A stretch of 64,000 nucleotides of DNA from DASSTY01 sp035760645. GTDB taxonomy: Bacteria; Gemmatimonadota; Gemmatimonadetes; Gemmatimonadales; GWC2-71-9. Numbering within the stretch: position 1 is the stretch's first letter; each line of letters begins with the position of its first letter. Below are positions 48,593 to 56,447 of the stretch, piece by piece. Location of the stretch: assembly GCA_035760645.1 (NCBI GenBank), contig DASTSO010000141.1, positions 11,136 to 75,135 of the forward strand, given 5' to 3'. The notes beneath the pieces are model-generated. The model was given only the letters and a program-made list of their open reading frames with translations. It did not search any database and was not told the DNA's origin. Made by a program: the position numbers and the translations under genes.

Positions 48593-50301
48593 AGGGTGCC
48601 CCGCTTCCGTTCCGCCGCGATGTGGTCGCTCGTGCGCCAGGCAAGCGCGAGGATGGTCCAGGTGGGGTTCTTGTCCGCCTGCGACACGAACGGCCCGCCG
48701 TCGGCGACGAAGAGGTTGGGGACGTCGTGCACCCGGCAGTGCGGATCCACCACCGACGTGCGCGGGTCCTTCCCCATCCGCGTCGTGCCGAGCTCGTGGA
48801 TGATCCGCCCGCCGGGCGCGATGCCGTAGCCCTGCTCCTTCGTCGGCATCGGCGTGAAGACCTCGCCGCCCATCTCGGCGATGAGGGCGCGGAAGGTCTC
48901 CTGCATGTGCTTCACCTGCCGGAGCTCGTGCTCGCTCCACTCCCAGTGGAAGCGGAGGACCGGGATCCCGTAGCGATCCACCACGTCGGGATCGAGCTCG
49001 CAGAAGGACCCGGCGTTCGGGATCATCTCGCCGCGGCCCGAGAAGCCGATCGTGGCGCCGTAGTAGCGGCGGTAGTCGGCCTTGAGCCGCGCGCCGTAGC
49101 CGCCGCCGGGCGGGTAGTTCTCGATCCCCTTCATGAAGCCGTAGGCGGGCGGATAGAGCCCGCCCCAGACCTCGATGTGGTAGCCGCGCGGGAAGTCGAG
49201 CTTCCGGTTGTCGCCCCACCACGGCATGTAGACGTGCATCCCGCCGACCCCGTCCTCGTTGTGGGGGACGTGGTCCACCATCTTCGGAATGAAGCCCTCG
49301 ACGTCGGTGCCGGTGGTGTCGGTGAGGTACTTCCCCACGACGCCGCCCTGGTTGCCGAGCCCGTGGGGGAAGCGCGAGGAGCGCGAGTTGAGGAGCAGGC
49401 GCGCCGACTCGCAGGCACTCGCGGCCAGGACGACGACGCGGGCGCGCACGTGCTCGTCGAGCCCGGTGGCCTTGTCGATGTAGGCGACGCCCGTGGCGCG
49501 CCCGCTCCCGTCCACCGTGACCTCGCGCGCCATCGCGCCCGTGAGCAGCGTGAGGCGGCCGGTGTCGAGCGCCGGCTTGATGAGGACGCCGGGGCTCGAG
49601 AAGTTCGCGTTCACGCCGCAGCCGCGGTTGCACTGGCCGCAGTAGTGGCAGGCCGGGCGGCCGTTGAGCGGCCGCGTGAGGATCGAGAGGCGCGAGGGGA
49701 TGCAGGGGATCTTCAGGCGGCGGCTCGCCTGCTGCACGAGGAGCTCGTAGCAGCGCGGCTTCGGGGGCGGGAGGAAGACGCCGTCGGGGTGATTGGGCAG
49801 CCCCTCGCGGCTTCCGAAGATGCCGATCAGCCGGTCCACCCGGTCGTAGTAGGGCGCGACGTCGTCGTAACCGATGGGCCAGTCGTCGCCCAGGCCGTCG
49901 CGGCTCCTCCCGCGGAAGTCGTCGGGCCCGAAGCGGAGCGAGATGCGGCCCCAGTGATTGGTGCGCCCCCCCAGCATACGGGCGCGCCACCAGTCGAACT
50001 TGGTGCCCGGCGCGCGGGTGTAGGGCTCGCCCTCGAGCTTCCAGCCGCCGATGCAGCCATCGAACTCGCCGAACGGGTGGTCGGGCGTCGGGGCGCCGCG
50101 ACGGGGCGAGTCGTAGGGCATCTGCAGCATCGCCGAGTCGCGGGTGCTGTACCACTCGGGGCCGGCCTCGAGCAGCACCACCTGCGCGCCGGCGCGGGTG
50201 AGCGCCCAGGCGGCCATCCCGCCGCCGGCGCCGCTGCCCACTATGCACACGTCGTACGTCTCGCGCCGGCGCGCGGCCTGCACGGGCGGGGTCGTCGTCA
50301 C
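48589..50301 (-). CDS. GMC family FAD-dependent oxidoreductase, large subunit (sugar 3-dehydrogenase type)
   Basis: 570 residues. FAD-binding motif YDVCIVGSGAGGGMAAWALTRAGAQVVLLEAG near the N-terminus, then GGRTNHWGRISLRFGPDDF, the Cys-rich RPACHYCGQCNRGCGVNANFSS typical of gluconate/glucoside dehydrogenases, and the C-terminal ELGTTRMGKDPRTSVVDPHCRVHDVPNLFVADGG and PTWTILALAWRTSDHI. Electrons would leave through a cytochrome that is not encoded in this window. GTG at 50301 is chosen because the FAD motif follows closely; the frame extends further but codes for Arg/Pro-rich non-protein-like sequence. Confidence 0.87.
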   Translation of the reverse strand: MTTTPPVQAARRRETYDVCIVGSGAGGGMAAWALTRAGAQVVLLEAGPEWYSTRDSAMLQMPYDSPRRGAPTPDHPFGEFDGCIGGWKLEGEPYTRAPGTKFDWWRARMLGGRTNHWGRISLRFGPDDFRGRSRDGLGDDWPIGYDDVAPYYDRVDRLIGIFGSREGLPNHPDGVFLPPPKPRCYELLVQQASRRLKIPCIPSRLSILTRPLNGRPACHYCGQCNRGCGVNANFSSPGVLIKPALDTGRLTLLTGAMAREVTVDGSGRATGVAYIDKATGLDEHVRARVVVLAASACESARLLLNSRSSRFPHGLGNQGGVVGKYLTDTTGTDVEGFIPKMVDHVPHNEDGVGGMHVYMPWWGDNRKLDFPRGYHIEVWGGLYPPAYGFMKGIENYPPGGGYGARLKADYRRYYGATIGFSGRGEMIPNAGSFCELDPDVVDRYGIPVLRFHWEWSEHELRQVKHMQETFRALIAEMGGEVFTPMPTKEQGYGIAPGGRIIHELGTTRMGKDPRTSVVDPHCRVHDVPNLFVADGGPFVSQADKNPTWTILALAWRTSDHIAAERKRGTL

Positions 50302-50531
50302 GCAGGGATCCCGGAGCTCGGTGGGTCTGAAGAAGGAGTCGGCTCGCGCCGAGGGGCATCCTGAAGTTGTTCCGCGGCGCGGCGAGACGCAACTCGGGCG
50401 CGACCTCCTCGCGGCTCCGTGAGCTACGCCCCCGCGCCGGCGCGGTCGCCCCGATATCCTGAACCGGGTGCCCCGGCCGCGCCGCCACGCGTGCCGGGCT
50501 CGTGCGGGGTGGCGGCCATGGGAGGTGGACG

Positions 50532-51239
50532 ATGACGACGGCAGGGATGCCGGGCACGCGGCAGGTACCGGGACCGGAGGCGCGCGCCCGGCGCGCCGCA
50601 CGCTGTCGGCGCAAGTTCCTGCGCTACTTCCCGGCGGGCTTTCGCGACGAGACCTACCTCGACTGGGAGCGCGGCTACAAGTGGGCCGCCCACGAGCGCT
50701 GGGAGGCGTCGCTCGGCCAGGCCGAGCACCTGGCGCTCCTGCGGGCCGGCGCCTACGCCGAGGTCGCGCAGCGCGCGGTCACGATCGAGTCGCGCACCAA
50801 CCTCCTCTTCTCCTTCGAGAAGATGGCGCTGCGCGACGCGGTGCGCCCGCGCGAGGGGGCGGAGGGCTTCGCCACCGGGCTGTACGAGTGGCTCTACGGC
50901 CGCGCCAGCGAGGAGCGGAAGCTCGAGCGGTGGATCGCCGTGGCGGAGGCGCTGCCGCGGCGCCAGACCCGCGTCCTCACCTGGCCCCTCGTGACGGTGT
51001 TCGGCTTCCTCGCGCTCCCCGAGCGCCACCTCTTCCTCAAGCCCACCGTCACGCGGCGGGCGGCGGAGGCGTACGGCTTCCCCCTGCACTACGCCTCGCG
51101 CCCCTCGTGGGCGGGCTACGCCAGCCTCCTCGAGTTCGCCGCCACGGTGCGCCGCGACCTGCGCGACCTCCGCCCGCGCGACATGATCGACCTCCAATCC
51201 TTCATCTGGGTCCAGGGCTCCGACGAATACCCCGCCTGA
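50532..51239 (+). CDS. Conserved-looking protein of unknown function (235 aa)
   Basis: Not recognised. The product has a well-formed globular composition with aromatic-rich motifs: CRRKFLRYFPAGFRDETYLDWERGYKWAAHERWE, RTNLLFSFEKMALRDAV, GLYEWLYGRASEERKLERWIAVAEALPRR, LTWPLVTVFGFLALPERHLFLKPTVTRRAAEAYGF and MIDLQSFIWVQGSDEYP. No signal peptide or membrane helix. The four clustered Trp/Tyr blocks and RKFLRYF start suggest a nucleic-acid or ligand-binding protein, but I cannot assign a function. GGGAGGTGG precedes ATG 50532. It is divergent from the GMC operon with a ~230-bp gap between. Confidence 0.65.
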   Translation: MTTAGMPGTRQVPGPEARARRAARCRRKFLRYFPAGFRDETYLDWERGYKWAAHERWEASLGQAEHLALLRAGAYAEVAQRAVTIESRTNLLFSFEKMALRDAVRPREGAEGFATGLYEWLYGRASEERKLERWIAVAEALPRRQTRVLTWPLVTVFGFLALPERHLFLKPTVTRRAAEAYGFPLHYASRPSWAGYASLLEFAATVRRDLRDLRPRDMIDLQSFIWVQGSDEYPA

Positions 51240-51383
51240 GGCGCGCCCGATCCCCGCCGGCCCACCTCCCCGTCGCGGCGGCGCCGCGTATCTTCCTCCC
51301 ACTTTCCCTGCCCCGTGCCCGTCCGCCGGCGTCCCCGGCCAGCGGACGGCCGGGCCACACGCCACGCCACAGCCGGAGGCGGC

Positions 51384-51908
51384 ATGTCCACGACGGTCGT
51401 GATGGTGCTCCTGCGCATCGCCCACATCGTGGCCGGGATGTTCTGGGTCGGCTCCGCTCTCTTCGTGACCTTCTTCCTGATGCCCACGATGCGCGCGCTG
51501 GGCCCGGGCGGGCGCCCGGTCATGGGACACCTCACCCAGCAGCTGCGGCTCCCGACCTGGATCATGTGGACCGCCGTCCTCACGATCCTCTCGGGCATCG
51601 GGCTCTACTGGCGCCTCTCGGGCGGCTTCGCCTCGGCGTGGATCCACTCGGGGGCGGGCCGGGTCTTCGGCCTCGGCGGGGCGCTGGCGATCGTCTCGTT
51701 CGTCATGGGCCTCGTCGTCAACAAGCCGACGGCCGCGCGCATGGGGGCCCTGGCGGCGGCCATGGAGCGCGCCGGCGGCCCCCCCGCGCCGGAGCAGGCG
51801 GCCGAGCTCGCTCGGCTGCAGCGGCGGCTCTACCTCGCCTCGATCGAGTCGGCCATCCTCCTCACTCTCGCCACGGCCGCGATGGCCTGCGCGCGCTACG
51901 TCGGCTGA
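51384..51908 (+). CDS. Four-helix membrane protein, CopD/DUF2269-like
   Basis: 174 residues, four membrane helices ([91 protein letters not shown]). A conserved His in [15 protein letters not shown] is shared with CopD- and DUF2269-type proteins that may bind heme or copper. Function not established. RBS GGAGGC before ATG 51384. The YigZ coding region begins immediately after its stop. Confidence 0.7.
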   Translation: MSTTVVMVLLRIAHIVAGMFWVGSALFVTFFLMPTMRALGPGGRPVMGHLTQQLRLPTWIMWTAVLTILSGIGLYWRLSGGFASAWIHSGAGRVFGLGGALAIVSFVMGLVVNKPTAARMGALAAAMERAGGPPAPEQAAELARLQRRLYLASIESAILLTLATAAMACARYVG

Positions 51909-52029
51909 GGCGCGCTACCCGGTCCCCGCGGGGCGCCATCGCGTCGAGCAGACGATCGAGCGCAGCCGCTTCATCTGCACCCTCGAGCGCGTCGCCAGCC
52001 CCGAGGAGGCGCAGGCGTTCATCCGGGCG

Positions 52030-52533
52030 ATGAACGCCGAGTTCCCCGACGCCACCCACAACTGCTGGGCCTACGTCGCGGGACCGCCGGGGAGCACGAG
52101 CCGCATCGGCCTGAGCGACGCCGGCGAGCCGCATGGGACGGCGGGCCGCCCGATGCTCACCGTCCTCCTCCACGCCGGCGTGGGCGAGATCGCCGCGGTG
52201 GTGACGCGCTACTACGGCGGCATCAAGCTCGGCACCGGCGGCCTCGTGAAGGCCTACGGCGGCAGCGTGCAGCTCGCGCTCGAGACCCTGCCGCGGCGGG
52301 AGCGCGTGGAGCTCGTCGAGCTCGACGTCGCGGTGGACTACGCGGCGATCGCCGCGGTGCAGCAGCTCCTCCCCGCCCTCGAGGCCGAGGTCGTCGCGCA
52401 GGAGTACGGCGCCGCGGTCCGCTACCGGCTCCGGCTCCCGCGCACCCGGCTCGAGGCGCTGCGGGCCGCGCTCCTCGACGCCACCCGCGGGCAGGCGGCG
52501 ATCGGCGCACCCGAGCCGCCGGCGGCCTCGTGA
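52030..52533 (+). CDS. YigZ/IMPACT family protein; start codon problem
   Basis: From ATG 52030 the product is 167 residues and contains the IMPACT motifs ([52 protein letters not shown]) plus the DUF1949 ferredoxin-like C-terminal domain. However, the family N-terminus ([19 protein letters not shown], then [17 protein letters not shown]) is encoded in frame just upstream, beginning right after the stop of the preceding gene at 51908, and that stretch contains no ATG, GTG or TTG. Either a non-standard start, a sequence error or real truncation applies. Family members regulate translation or bind nucleic acids; the exact role is unclear. Confidence 0.78.
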   Translation: MNAEFPDATHNCWAYVAGPPGSTSRIGLSDAGEPHGTAGRPMLTVLLHAGVGEIAAVVTRYYGGIKLGTGGLVKAYGGSVQLALETLPRRERVELVELDVAVDYAAIAAVQQLLPALEAEVVAQEYGAAVRYRLRLPRTRLEALRAALLDATRGQAAIGAPEPPAAS

Positions 52534-52600
52534 CGCGGCGGTCTGCGCGGGCGGCGGACCGGTGTTATGCTTGGCGGGACCTCGACCGGAGCCCCGCGCC

Positions 52601-53434
52601 GTGACCGTGCTCGTGATGACCCTGCTCCTCGCCGGCGGCGCCTTCGCCGCCGGGCTGCTCGGCGCCCTGACGGGGCTGGGCGGCGGGCTCATCATCGTCC
52701 CGCTGCTCACCCTGGGCTTCGGCGTCGACCTGCGCTACGCCATCGGCGCCTCGCTGGTGAGCGTCATCGCCACGAGCTCGGGCGCCGCCGCGGCGTACGT
52801 CCGGGAAGGCTACACCAACATCCGCGTCGGCATGCTCCTCGAGGTCGCGACGACCGTCGGCGCGCTGGTCGGGGCCTACGCCGCGCTCGTCATCGCGCCC
52901 CACGTCATCGCCGTCCTCTTCGGGCTCGTCCTCCTCTTCACCGCCGTCCAGTCGCTCCGCCCGCAGGAGGAGCACATCACCGAGGCGTCCGGGACCCTCG
53001 CCCGGCGGCTGCGGCTGGGCTCGACCTACCCCACGCCGCACGGCCTGCAGCACTACGAGGTGCAGCACGTGCCGCTGGGCTTCGGGCTCATGTTCCTCGC
53101 CGGCATCCTCTCCGCCCTCCTCGGGATCGGCTCGGGCGTCGTCAAGGTGCTCGCCATGGACCGCGCGATGCGGCTGCCGTTCAAGGTCTCCACGACGACG
53201 AGCAACTTCATGATCGGCGTGACCGCCGCGGCGAGCGCCGGCGTCTACCTCACGCGCGGCTACATCGACCCGGGGCTCGCGATGCCCGTCATGCTCGGCG
53301 TCCTCGCCGGCGCGCTCTTCGGGGCGCGCGTGCTGACGAAGGCCCGCACGCGCACGCTCCGCCTCCTCTTCACGGCGGTGGTCGTGGTGCTGGCGTGCGA
53401 GATGCTGTACAAGGGACTCACGGGGGCGTTCTGA
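52601..53434 (+). CDS. Sulfite exporter TauE/SafE family membrane protein
   Basis: 277 residues with about eight helices in two repeats. Each repeat carries the family glycine motif: GLLGALTGLGGGLIIVPLLTLGFG and GILSALLGIGSGVVKVLAM. Also YAIGASLVSVIATSSGAAAAYV and MRLPFKVSTTTSNFMIGVTAAASAGVYL. Likely an anion (sulfite/sulfonate or organosulfur) transporter. GTG 52601 is chosen as start because the first helix begins there; in-frame GTG at 52562 is possible but would place the start over a TATGCT -10-like element (52566-52571). Its stop overlaps the DUF1634 ATG by 1 nt. Confidence 0.85.
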   Translation: MTVLVMTLLLAGGAFAAGLLGALTGLGGGLIIVPLLTLGFGVDLRYAIGASLVSVIATSSGAAAAYVREGYTNIRVGMLLEVATTVGALVGAYAALVIAPHVIAVLFGLVLLFTAVQSLRPQEEHITEASGTLARRLRLGSTYPTPHGLQHYEVQHVPLGFGLMFLAGILSALLGIGSGVVKVLAMDRAMRLPFKVSTTTSNFMIGVTAAASAGVYLTRGYIDPGLAMPVMLGVLAGALFGARVLTKARTRTLRLLFTAVVVVLACEMLYKGLTGAF

Positions 53435-53850
53435 TGACCGACACGACCGAGACCACGGGCCCCGCGCGCGGCGCGCGCTGGAGCGAGCACGAGGTCGAGC
53501 AGCTCATCGGCAACCTCCTGCGCATCGGCGTGCTGATCGCGGCGGCGGTCGCGCTCGCGGGCGGAATCGCCTGGCTCGCGGGCCACGGCCATCTCCGGCC
53601 CGACTACCGCGAGTTCCGCGGCCAGCCCGACGAGCTCCGGAGCGTCACGGGCGTGATCGGCGGCGCGCTCGCGCTCCACAGCGCGGCGATCGTCCAGCTC
53701 GGCCTCCTCCTCCTCATCGCCACGCCGATCGTGCGGGTCGCCTTCTCGCTCGTCGCCTTCGCGGTCCAGCGCGACCGGCTCTACGTCGTCGTGACCGCCA
53801 TCGTGCTCGGCGTGCTTCTCTTCGGGCTGCTGGGCGGCGGCAAGGCGTAG
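53434..53850 (+). CDS. DUF1634 family membrane protein
   Basis: 138 residues with three membrane helices. The family pattern is present: EHEVEQLIGNLLRIGVLIAAAVALAGGIAWL, then a loop with REFRGQPDELRS, ALHSAAIVQLGLLLLIATPIVRVAFSLVAFAVQRD and LYVVVTAIVLGVLLFGLLG. DUF1634 genes are commonly placed directly after TauE/SafE genes, as here with TGATG overlap, so a joint transporter role is likely though unproven. Confidence 0.87.
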   Translation: MTDTTETTGPARGARWSEHEVEQLIGNLLRIGVLIAAAVALAGGIAWLAGHGHLRPDYREFRGQPDELRSVTGVIGGALALHSAAIVQLGLLLLIATPIVRVAFSLVAFAVQRDRLYVVVTAIVLGVLLFGLLGGGKA

Positions 53851-53865
53851 GCGGCGGAGCGGCTC

Positions 53866-54423
53866 GTGGACGGGCACGTCGTGGAGGATCGCATCCTGCA
53901 GGCGCTCGTCGTGCGCGACGCGCGCTCGCCGACCTGGGTGACGGCGGTCCTCCTCGTGGACACCGACGAGGGGCTCGGCATCCACGAGTGGTTCGGCCGC
54001 TTCGGGCGGCCGCTGGTGCGCCAGTCGCGCTACCTGATGCTCGAGGGACAGTACCAGGGCAAGGGGATCCCGGCCGCGACCGCGGAGGACGTGCGCGCCC
54101 GCTACGCCGAGATGGTGGGGCGGCTCACCGGGCCGCTGCCGCGCGCGGTGCTCGAGGCGCACTCGTGGCGGGCGTGGTTCCTGGGCAAGCGCCCCGTCAC
54201 CTCGCTGCTCCCCACCGCGAGCCCCAAGCGCTTCGCGGAGGCGTGGCGCGCGATCGCCGCGGTCGAGCCCACGCTCGCCACCGCGCTCCTGCGGCAGGCC
54301 ACCGAGGCCCAGCGCGCCGCGCTCGACGTCGGCGATCTGCGCCCCCTCGTCGCGCACGACGCGCAGCGGATCCCGGCCGAACTGCTCGACCTCGTGGGGC
54401 CGATCCGGCGGCGGTCGGCGTAA
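53866..54423 (+). CDS. Hypothetical protein (185 aa), unrecognised
   Basis: Begins with GTG at 53866, 15 nt after the DUF1634 stop, without a clear ribosome-binding site. The product looks globular and soluble: VVEDRILQALVVRDARSPTWVTAVLLVDTDEGLGIHEWFGRFGRP, YLMLEGQYQGKGIPAATAEDVRARYAEMV, AHSWRAWFLGKRPVTSLLPTASPKRFAEAWRAIAAVEP. No signal peptide or membrane segment. Placement suggests the same transcript as the TauE/DUF1634 pair. Convergent with the M28 peptidase, whose stop is 6 nt away. Confidence 0.55.
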   Translation: MDGHVVEDRILQALVVRDARSPTWVTAVLLVDTDEGLGIHEWFGRFGRPLVRQSRYLMLEGQYQGKGIPAATAEDVRARYAEMVGRLTGPLPRAVLEAHSWRAWFLGKRPVTSLLPTASPKRFAEAWRAIAAVEPTLATALLRQATEAQRAALDVGDLRPLVAHDAQRIPAELLDLVGPIRRRSA

Positions 54424-54429
54424 CGCGCC

Positions 54430-55911
54430 CTACCTTCCCGCGCCCAGCATCGCCCGCGGCAGCAGCTCCGGCAGCTCGGAGACCGCATAGGCGATCACCG
54501 CCATCGCCGCCACGCAGCGGTTGAACTCGTCGCGGTCGAGGACAGTGATCATGTCGGCCGCGGTGTGGTGATACCAGAAGTAGCGCTCCCCGTCCACGTC
54601 GAGCGCGAGTCCCGGGACGCCGAGGGCGAGCATGGGGCCGACGTCGGCCTCGCCCGGGCCCGGCTCCATCCGGCCGGCCTGGATGGTGTCGAGCAGCGTG
54701 GCCAACTGCTTCATCGTGGCGAGCGCCTCCGGGGTGCCCTGGAAGCGGAAGCCCAGCGGGCGGAAGACGCCGTTGTCCGACTCGATCGCGACGGCGTGCT
54801 TCTCGAGCTCCGCCCGGTGCTGGTCGCGGTACCCCAGCCCGCCGCGGGTGCCGTTCTCCTCGTTGGTCCAGAGCACGACGCGGATCGTCCGCTTCGGCTT
54901 GAGCCCGAGCTGCTTCATCAGCTTCACCGCCTGCCACGCCGCGACGCTCCCGCCCGCGTCGTCCATCGCGCCGGTGCCGACGTCCCACGAGTCGAAGTGC
55001 CCGCTCACCACGACCACCTCGTCGGGCCGCTCCGAGCCGCGCAGCTCGGCCACCACGTTGCGCGACGGCACGTCGGGCAGCGTCGTGTCGGCGAGCTCGA
55101 GCCGGACGACGACGCTGTCGCCGCGGTCCTGCATCCGGTGGAGCAGCCCGGCGTCCTCCACCGTGAGCGCCGCGGCCGGGATGCGCGTGACCGTCGAGTC
55201 GTAGCGCATGCTGCCGGTGTGCGGCGTCTGGAGCGAGTGCGGGGTGATCGACCGCACGAGCGACGCCACGGCGCCCGCCTTGGCCGCCTCGATCGCGCCG
55301 ATCCGCCGGTAGAGCCCGGTCTCGCCGTAGCTCGTGAAGGGCGCGTCCCACACCACGATCTTCCCGCGCGCCTGCGCCGCCTTCGCCTTGAGCTCGTCGA
55401 AGCTCGAGACGACGAGCACCGGCGCCGTGATCCCGCCCGGCGGCGTCCCCACGGTGCCGCCGAGCCCCAGGATGTGGAGCGGCGTCTCGCGCGGCGAGAG
55501 GAGGGTCGCCCGCTCGACGCCGCGCACCCAGTGCGGCACCATCACCTGCTCGCCGCGCACGCGCTCGAATCCGTCGCGCTTCATCTCGGCGAGCGCCCAG
55601 TCGATGGCGCGCTCGAGACCGGCCGAGCCGCTGAGTCGCGGCCCGAAGGTGTCGGTGACATAGCCGAGCCGCGCGAACCCCGTCGTATCGGCGAGGGCCG
55701 CCGCGACGAGCTTCGCCGCCGCGGCACGGGTGGCGGGGCTGATCGGCCCCGCCACCCGTGCCGCGGCCTTCGCGGCGGCCTTCGCGGCGGCCTTCGCGGC
55801 GGATTTCGGCGCGGGCTTCGCCTGGGCGTGCAGCGGGGCGGGCGCGAGGGCCGCGGCGCCGAGAGCGCCGAGCGTGAGCACGAGTCCGAGCCGAGAGGCC
55901 GGCAGCGGCAT
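54430..55911 (-). CDS. Secreted M28 family zinc metallopeptidase (carboxypeptidase Q-like)
   Basis: 493 residues. Sec signal (SRLGLVLTLGALGAAALAPAPLHAQ) followed by a Lys/Ala-rich linker (KSAAKAAAKAAAKAAAR). A PA-domain insertion (GTPPGGITAPVLVVSSFDELKAKAAQARGKIVVWDAPF) precedes the catalytic core. Zinc ligands and catalytic residues: VVVSGHFDSWDVGTGAMDDAGGS (His, Asp), LWTNEENGTRGG (catalytic Glu pair), ESDNG (Asp) and WYHHTAADM (last His). It removes amino acids or dipeptides outside the cell. GGAGGAA precedes ATG 55911. A perfect 22-bp inverted repeat lies in the linker-coding region. Confidence 0.88.
   Translation of the reverse strand: MPLPASRLGLVLTLGALGAAALAPAPLHAQAKPAPKSAAKAAAKAAAKAAARVAGPISPATRAAAAKLVAAALADTTGFARLGYVTDTFGPRLSGSAGLERAIDWALAEMKRDGFERVRGEQVMVPHWVRGVERATLLSPRETPLHILGLGGTVGTPPGGITAPVLVVSSFDELKAKAAQARGKIVVWDAPFTSYGETGLYRRIGAIEAAKAGAVASLVRSITPHSLQTPHTGSMRYDSTVTRIPAAALTVEDAGLLHRMQDRGDSVVVRLELADTTLPDVPSRNVVAELRGSERPDEVVVVSGHFDSWDVGTGAMDDAGGSVAAWQAVKLMKQLGLKPKRTIRVVLWTNEENGTRGGLGYRDQHRAELEKHAVAIESDNGVFRPLGFRFQGTPEALATMKQLATLLDTIQAGRMEPGPGEADVGPMLALGVPGLALDVDGERYFWYHHTAADMITVLDRDEFNRCVAAMAVIAYAVSELPELLPRAMLGAGR
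55718..55767. repeat. Perfect 22-bp inverted repeat inside the M28 peptidase gene
   Basis: The arm 55718-55739 is the exact reverse complement of 55746-55767, separated by TGATCG. On the mRNA this gives a 22-bp hairpin near the 5' end of the gene, in the Ala-rich linker region (RVAGPISPATR). Such a stem could slow translation after the signal peptide, or mark a small mobile repeat. Confidence 0.85.
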
Positions 55912-55970
55912 TGCGTTCCTCCTCGAGGGTGGCGAGCGGGTGTGACGGGGGGACCGACGGCGGAGGTAAC

Positions 55971-56447
55971 CTACACCGGTCGCCCGCCGGAGGACGACCC
56001 GCCGGGCCACTCCTTGAGGAAGCGGCGGCTGGTGTGCACGTAGCCGACGTGCTCGTAGAAGGCGTGCGCCGCCGCGCGCTGGAGGCCGCTCGTCACCTCG
56101 AGGCGGCATCCGCCGCACTCGCGCACGATCCGCTCGACCGCCTCGACGAGCGCGCGCCCGACGCCCGCGCCGCGACTCCCGTCCAGCACCACGAGCGAGC
56201 CGATCCGCGCGTCGGGCTGCGGCCGGTGCAGCACGGTGGTCCAGTGCAGCGTCACGAGGCCGCACACACCGGCCTCCGTCTCCGCCACGAGGGCGCGAGC
56301 GCCCGTCGCGCGGAGCGCCGCGAGGCGCGCGACGATCTCCGCGGGCGCCGACGGATAGCCGAGCTGCCCCACGAGCTCGGCGATCCTCGGCGCGTCGGCC
56401 GGCGCCGCGTCGCGCACCCGGAGCGCCGCGGGCGGCATCGGCGACAC
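55971..56447 (-). CDS. GNAT family N-acetyltransferase
   Basis: 158 residues. GNAT motifs: VRDAAPADAPRIAELVGQLGYP (N-terminal helix-strand), ALVAETEAGVCGLVTLHWTTVLHRPQPDARIGSLVVLDGSRGAGVGRALVEAVERI, where the acetyl-CoA pyrophosphate loop is RGAGVGRAL, and the C-terminal AHAFYEHVGYVHTSRRFLKEW. Substrate unknown. Start is GTG 56447 or ATG 56438; GTG adjoins the upstream stop directly. Last or second-last gene of the efflux operon. Confidence 0.83.
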   Translation of the reverse strand: MSPMPPAALRVRDAAPADAPRIAELVGQLGYPSAPAEIVARLAALRATGARALVAETEAGVCGLVTLHWTTVLHRPQPDARIGSLVVLDGSRGAGVGRALVEAVERIVRECGGCRLEVTSGLQRAAAHAFYEHVGYVHTSRRFLKEWPGGSSSGGRPV

